Assembly: GCF_000769405.2 (NCBI RefSeq)
Contig: NZ_CP053439.1
Coordinates: 1,550,001 to 1,614,000, forward strand
Source: Rhizobium brockwellii
GTDB taxonomy: Bacteria; Pseudomonadota; Alphaproteobacteria; Rhizobiales; Rhizobiaceae
Direction: 5' to 3'
DNA length: 64,000 bases
Shown: positions 61,092 to 64,000 of the stretch, one piece after another
How positions within the stretch are numbered: the stretch's first letter is position 1
Layout of the letters: every line of letters starts with the position of its first letter
The notes under the pieces: model-generated
The model's database searches: none
Seen by the model: only the letters and a program-made list of their open reading frames with translations
Told to the model about the DNA's origin: nothing
Position numbers and translations under genes: made by a program

Positions 61092-61125
61092 AAAAAGCCG
61101 CTCCGGTCTCCGGGGCGGCTTTTTT
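61092..61125 (+). terminator. Terminator after popZ
   Basis: AAAAAGCCGC-CCGG type arms around TCT, then CCGGGGCGGC and TTTTTT. It separates popZ from valS, so valS needs its own promoter in 61126-61189. Confidence 0.88.
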
Positions 61126-61189
61126 ATTGACTTGGCCGTGACCATCCTATTTACAAACGCCACCCTCGAACCTCGAAATTGGTCAGAAA

Positions 61190-64000
61190 ATGCTCGACAA
61201 GACCTATGATTCCGCCGCCGTCGAACCGAAAATCGCCGCGAAATGGGACGAGGCGGACGCTTTTCGCGCCGGCGCGAACGCCAGGCCCGGGGCCGAGACC
61301 TTCACCATTGTGATCCCGCCGCCGAATGTCACCGGTTCGCTGCACATGGGGCACGCGCTGAACAACACGCTGCAGGACATCTTGGTCCGCTTCGAGCGCA
61401 TGCGCGGCAAGGACGTGCTCTGGCAGCCGGGCATGGACCATGCCGGCATCGCCACGCAGATGGTCGTCGAGCGCAAGCTGATGGAACAGCAACTGCCCGG
61501 CCGCCGCGACATGGGCCGCGAAGCCTTCATCGACAAGGTCTGGGAATGGAAGGCTGAATCGGGTGGCCTGATCTTCAACCAGCTGAAGCGCCTGGGTGCG
61601 TCATGCGACTGGTCGCGTGAACGTTTCACCATGGACGAGGGTCTGTCGAAGGCCGTTCTCGAGGTTTTCGTCACGCTCTACAAGGAAGGGCTGATCTACA
61701 AGGACAAGCGCCTCGTTAACTGGGATCCGAAGCTGCTGACGGCGATCTCCGACCTTGAAGTCGAACAGCATGAGATCAAGGGCAATCTCTGGCATCTTCG
61801 TTATCCGCTCGAGCCGGGTGTCACCTACCAGTACCCGATCGCTTTCGACGAGGAAGGCACGCCGACCGAATGGGAAACGCGCGACTATCTGGTCGTTGCA
61901 ACCACGCGTCCGGAAACGATGCTGGGTGATACCGGTGTTGCCGTCAATGCGGAGGACGAGCGTTACAAGTCGATCATCGGCAAACATGTCATCCTGCCGA
62001 TCGTCGGCCGCCGCATTCCGGTCGTTGCCGACAGCTATGCCGATCCGACGGCAGGTACCGGTGCCGTCAAGATCACGCCTGCGCATGACTTCAACGACTT
62101 TGACGTTGGCAAGCGGGCTGGCCTGCGCTCGATCAACATCCTGAATATCGACGGCACGATCACCATCAAGGAAAATGAGGATTTCCTCGAAGGCCTCGAC
62201 AATCCCGCGGCGCTGCATGGCGCCTGGGACCGCCTGGAAGGTCAGGACCGTTTCTATGCGCGCAAGGTCATCGTCGAGATTTTCGAAGAGGCCGGCCTTC
62301 TCGACAAGATCGAACCGCACAAGCACATGGTCCCGCACGGCGACCGCGGCGGCGTGCCGATCGAGCCGCGGCTGACCGAACAATGGTATGTCGACGCCAA
62401 GACGCTCGCCGAACCGGCGATCGCCTCGGTCCGCGAAGGCCGCACCAGGATGGTGCCGAAGAGCTGGGACAAGACCTATTACGAGTGGATGGAAAACATC
62501 CAGCCCTGGTGCGTCTCCCGTCAGCTCTGGTGGGGTCACCAGATTCCCGCCTGGTACGGCCCGGACGGCCAGGTCTTCGTCGAAAAGACCGAGGAAGAGG
62601 CGCTGCAGGCGGCGATCCAGCATTACCTCTCGCATGAGGGGCCGATGAAGGCCTACGTCGAGGACCTGCTCGAAAACTTCAAACCGGGCGAGATCCTGAC
62701 GCGTGACGAGGACGTGCTCGACACCTGGTTCTCCTCGGCACTCTGGCCCTTCTCGACGCTCGGCTGGCCGGACGAGACGCCGGAGCTGGCACGTTATTAC
62801 CCGACCAACGTTCTTGTCACCGGCTTCGACATCATCTTCTTCTGGGTTGCCCGTATGATGATGATGGGCCTGCACTTCATGAAGGACGAGGATGGCGAAC
62901 CCGTCGAGCCCTTCCAGACCGTCTATGTCCACGCGCTGGTGCGCGACAAGAATGGGCAGAAGATGTCGAAATCGAAGGGCAACGTCATCGATCCCTTGGA
63001 ACTGATCGACGAATATGGCGCCGACGCGCTGCGCTTCACCCTGGCGATCATGGCGGCGCAGGGCCGCGACGTAAAACTCGATCCGGCTCGCATCGCCGGC
63101 TACCGCAATTTCGGCACCAAGCTGTGGAACGCCACGCGCTTTGCCGAGATGAACGGCGCAAAGAGCGATCCCCATTTCGTGCCTGAGGCCGCCGAACTCA
63201 CCATCAATCGCTGGATCCTGACGGAACTTGCCCGCACGGAACGTGACGTAACGGAAGCACTCGAAGCCTTCCGCTTCAACGATGCTGCCGGCGCGCTCTA
63301 CCGCTTCGTCTGGAACGAGGTCTGTGACTGGTATCTCGAACTGTTGAAGCCGGTCTTCAATGGCGAGGACGAGGGCGCCAAGGGCGAAGCCCAGGCCTGC
63401 AGCGCTTATATTCTCGAAGAGATCTACAAGCTGCTGCATCCCTTCATGCCCTTCATGACCGAAGAGCTCTGGGCCCATACGGCAGGCGAAGGCAAAGAGC
63501 GCGACGCACTCGTCTGCCATGCCGAATGGCCGGCGCCGTCCTATGCCGACGATGGGGCCGCCGACGAGATCAACTGGCTGATCGACCTCGTTTCCGGCAT
63601 CCGTTCGGTGCGTGCTGAAATGAATGTGCCGCCATCGGCGACGGCCCCGCTCGTCGTCGTCAAGGCCAACAACCTGACGCGTGAAAGGCTGTTCCGCCAC
63701 GACGCCGCCATCAAGCGCCTTGCGCGCGTCGAGGCGATATCGCTGGCTGACGATGCGCCGAAGGGTGCTGCTCAGATCGTCATCGCCGAGGCCACCATCT
63801 GCCTGCCGCTCGGCAATCTGATCGACCTTTCCGCCGAAAAGGCTCGTTTGGAAAAGGCGATTACCAAGATGGAGGGCGAGATCTCCCGCATAGACGGCAA
63901 GCTCTCCAACGAGAAGTTCGTCGCCAACGCCAATCCTGAAGTGGTCGAGGCCGAGCGCGATCGTCTCGAGGAACTGAAGGGGCAGATCGCAAGCCTGAGG
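61190..64000 (+). CDS. valS: Valyl-tRNA synthetase (C-terminus cut off by window edge)
   Basis: 937 codons of a roughly 950-residue class I aminoacyl-tRNA synthetase, charging tRNA-Val. The HIGH-type motif is in [17 protein letters not shown] and the KMSKS motif is [12 protein letters not shown]. The CP1 editing domain ([16 protein letters not shown]) is intact. The final coiled coil ([20 protein letters not shown]) is reached just before the edge. ATG at 61190 with a modest ribosome site. Long antisense frames over it are shadows. Confidence 0.97.
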   Translation, partial: MLDKTYDSAAVEPKIAAKWDEADAFRAGANARPGAETFTIVIPPPNVTGSLHMGHALNNTLQDILVRFERMRGKDVLWQPGMDHAGIATQMVVERKLMEQQLPGRRDMGREAFIDKVWEWKAESGGLIFNQLKRLGASCDWSRERFTMDEGLSKAVLEVFVTLYKEGLIYKDKRLVNWDPKLLTAISDLEVEQHEIKGNLWHLRYPLEPGVTYQYPIAFDEEGTPTEWETRDYLVVATTRPETMLGDTGVAVNAEDERYKSIIGKHVILPIVGRRIPVVADSYADPTAGTGAVKITPAHDFNDFDVGKRAGLRSINILNIDGTITIKENEDFLEGLDNPAALHGAWDRLEGQDRFYARKVIVEIFEEAGLLDKIEPHKHMVPHGDRGGVPIEPRLTEQWYVDAKTLAEPAIASVREGRTRMVPKSWDKTYYEWMENIQPWCVSRQLWWGHQIPAWYGPDGQVFVEKTEEEALQAAIQHYLSHEGPMKAYVEDLLENFKPGEILTRDEDVLDTWFSSALWPFSTLGWPDETPELARYYPTNVLVTGFDIIFFWVARMMMMGLHFMKDEDGEPVEPFQTVYVHALVRDKNGQKMSKSKGNVIDPLELIDEYGADALRFTLAIMAAQGRDVKLDPARIAGYRNFGTKLWNATRFAEMNGAKSDPHFVPEAAELTINRWILTELARTERDVTEALEAFRFNDAAGALYRFVWNEVCDWYLELLKPVFNGEDEGAKGEAQACSAYILEEIYKLLHPFMPFMTEELWAHTAGEGKERDALVCHAEWPAPSYADDGAADEINWLIDLVSGIRSVRAEMNVPPSATAPLVVVKANNLTRERLFRHDAAIKRLARVEAISLADDAPKGAAQIVIAEATICLPLGNLIDLSAEKARLEKAITKMEGEISRIDGKLSNEKFVANANPEVVEAERDRLEELKGQIASLR

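Noticed and set aside
61601..63700. 699-codon antisense frame over valS
   Set aside because: Shadow of valS codon bias in a GC-rich gene; it has no ribosome site and no recognisable domain
1..64000. CRISPR arrays, insertion sequences, prophage or integrase genes
   Set aside because: No regularly spaced repeats, transposase or integrase domains were seen

Overview
The window looks like a chromosomal segment of a Rhizobium species of the R. etli / R. leguminosarum type. The evidence is the high GC content, Rhizobiaceae-style intergenic palindromic repeats, an aldR-ald pair, the alphaproteobacterial pole organizer popZ next to valS, and a large catabolic and stress gene load. No insertion sequence, prophage, CRISPR array or rRNA gene was found. 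Both tRNA genes (Asn, Cys) encode CCA. The first gene (EamA transporter) and the last gene (valS) run off the window edges.

Layout. 1-7.8 kb: EamA transporter, aldR/ald, a DUF1203 protein, a methyltransferase, and the operon cysK-alaX-sseA-GNAT. 7.9-14.7 kb: a probable photooxidative and membrane-lipid stress block (ChrR-like cupin protein, SDR, CFA-type methyltransferase, photolyase, flavin amine oxidase, DUF1365). The ChrR-like gene and the photolyase operon have the same ECF-type promoter pattern, TGATCC-N16-CGTA. 14.9-16.6 kb: small exported proteins and a HAD phosphatase. 16.6-25.7 kb: assimilatory nitrate/nitrite block, all on the minus strand, reading nasT-nasS and then narK-nirB-nirD-nasA. 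It has a sigma-54 promoter and a long leader ending in a strong terminator hairpin, as expected for NasT antitermination.

25.9-33 kb: an ArsR-GST operon divergent from a putative organosulfur block. That block holds a signal-less, frameshifted substrate-binding protein, an SsuD-like flavin monooxygenase, a fused TRAP transporter with its binding protein, and a 1-Cys peroxiredoxin. An 18/19-identical direct repeat flanks the divergent promoters. 33-46 kb: amidotransferase-type hydrolase, second GST, lytic transglycosylase, epimerase, glycerate kinase, then an M20 peptidase with a PotABCD-type ABC transporter, divergent from an adenine-deaminase-like gene.

46.1-50.8 kb: a six-gene operon that I regard as the best candidate for an undescribed system. 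A FecBCD-type ABC transporter is followed, through successive ATGA stop/start overlaps, by two glutamine-amidotransferase-like-fold proteins and a small protein resembling FmdE in layout. 50.9-59 kb: a PHB-depolymerase-like esterase, the large catalase katE, membrane and exported small proteins (several very short), two KTSC-like proteins and two tRNAs. 59-64 kb: pcm, popZ and valS.
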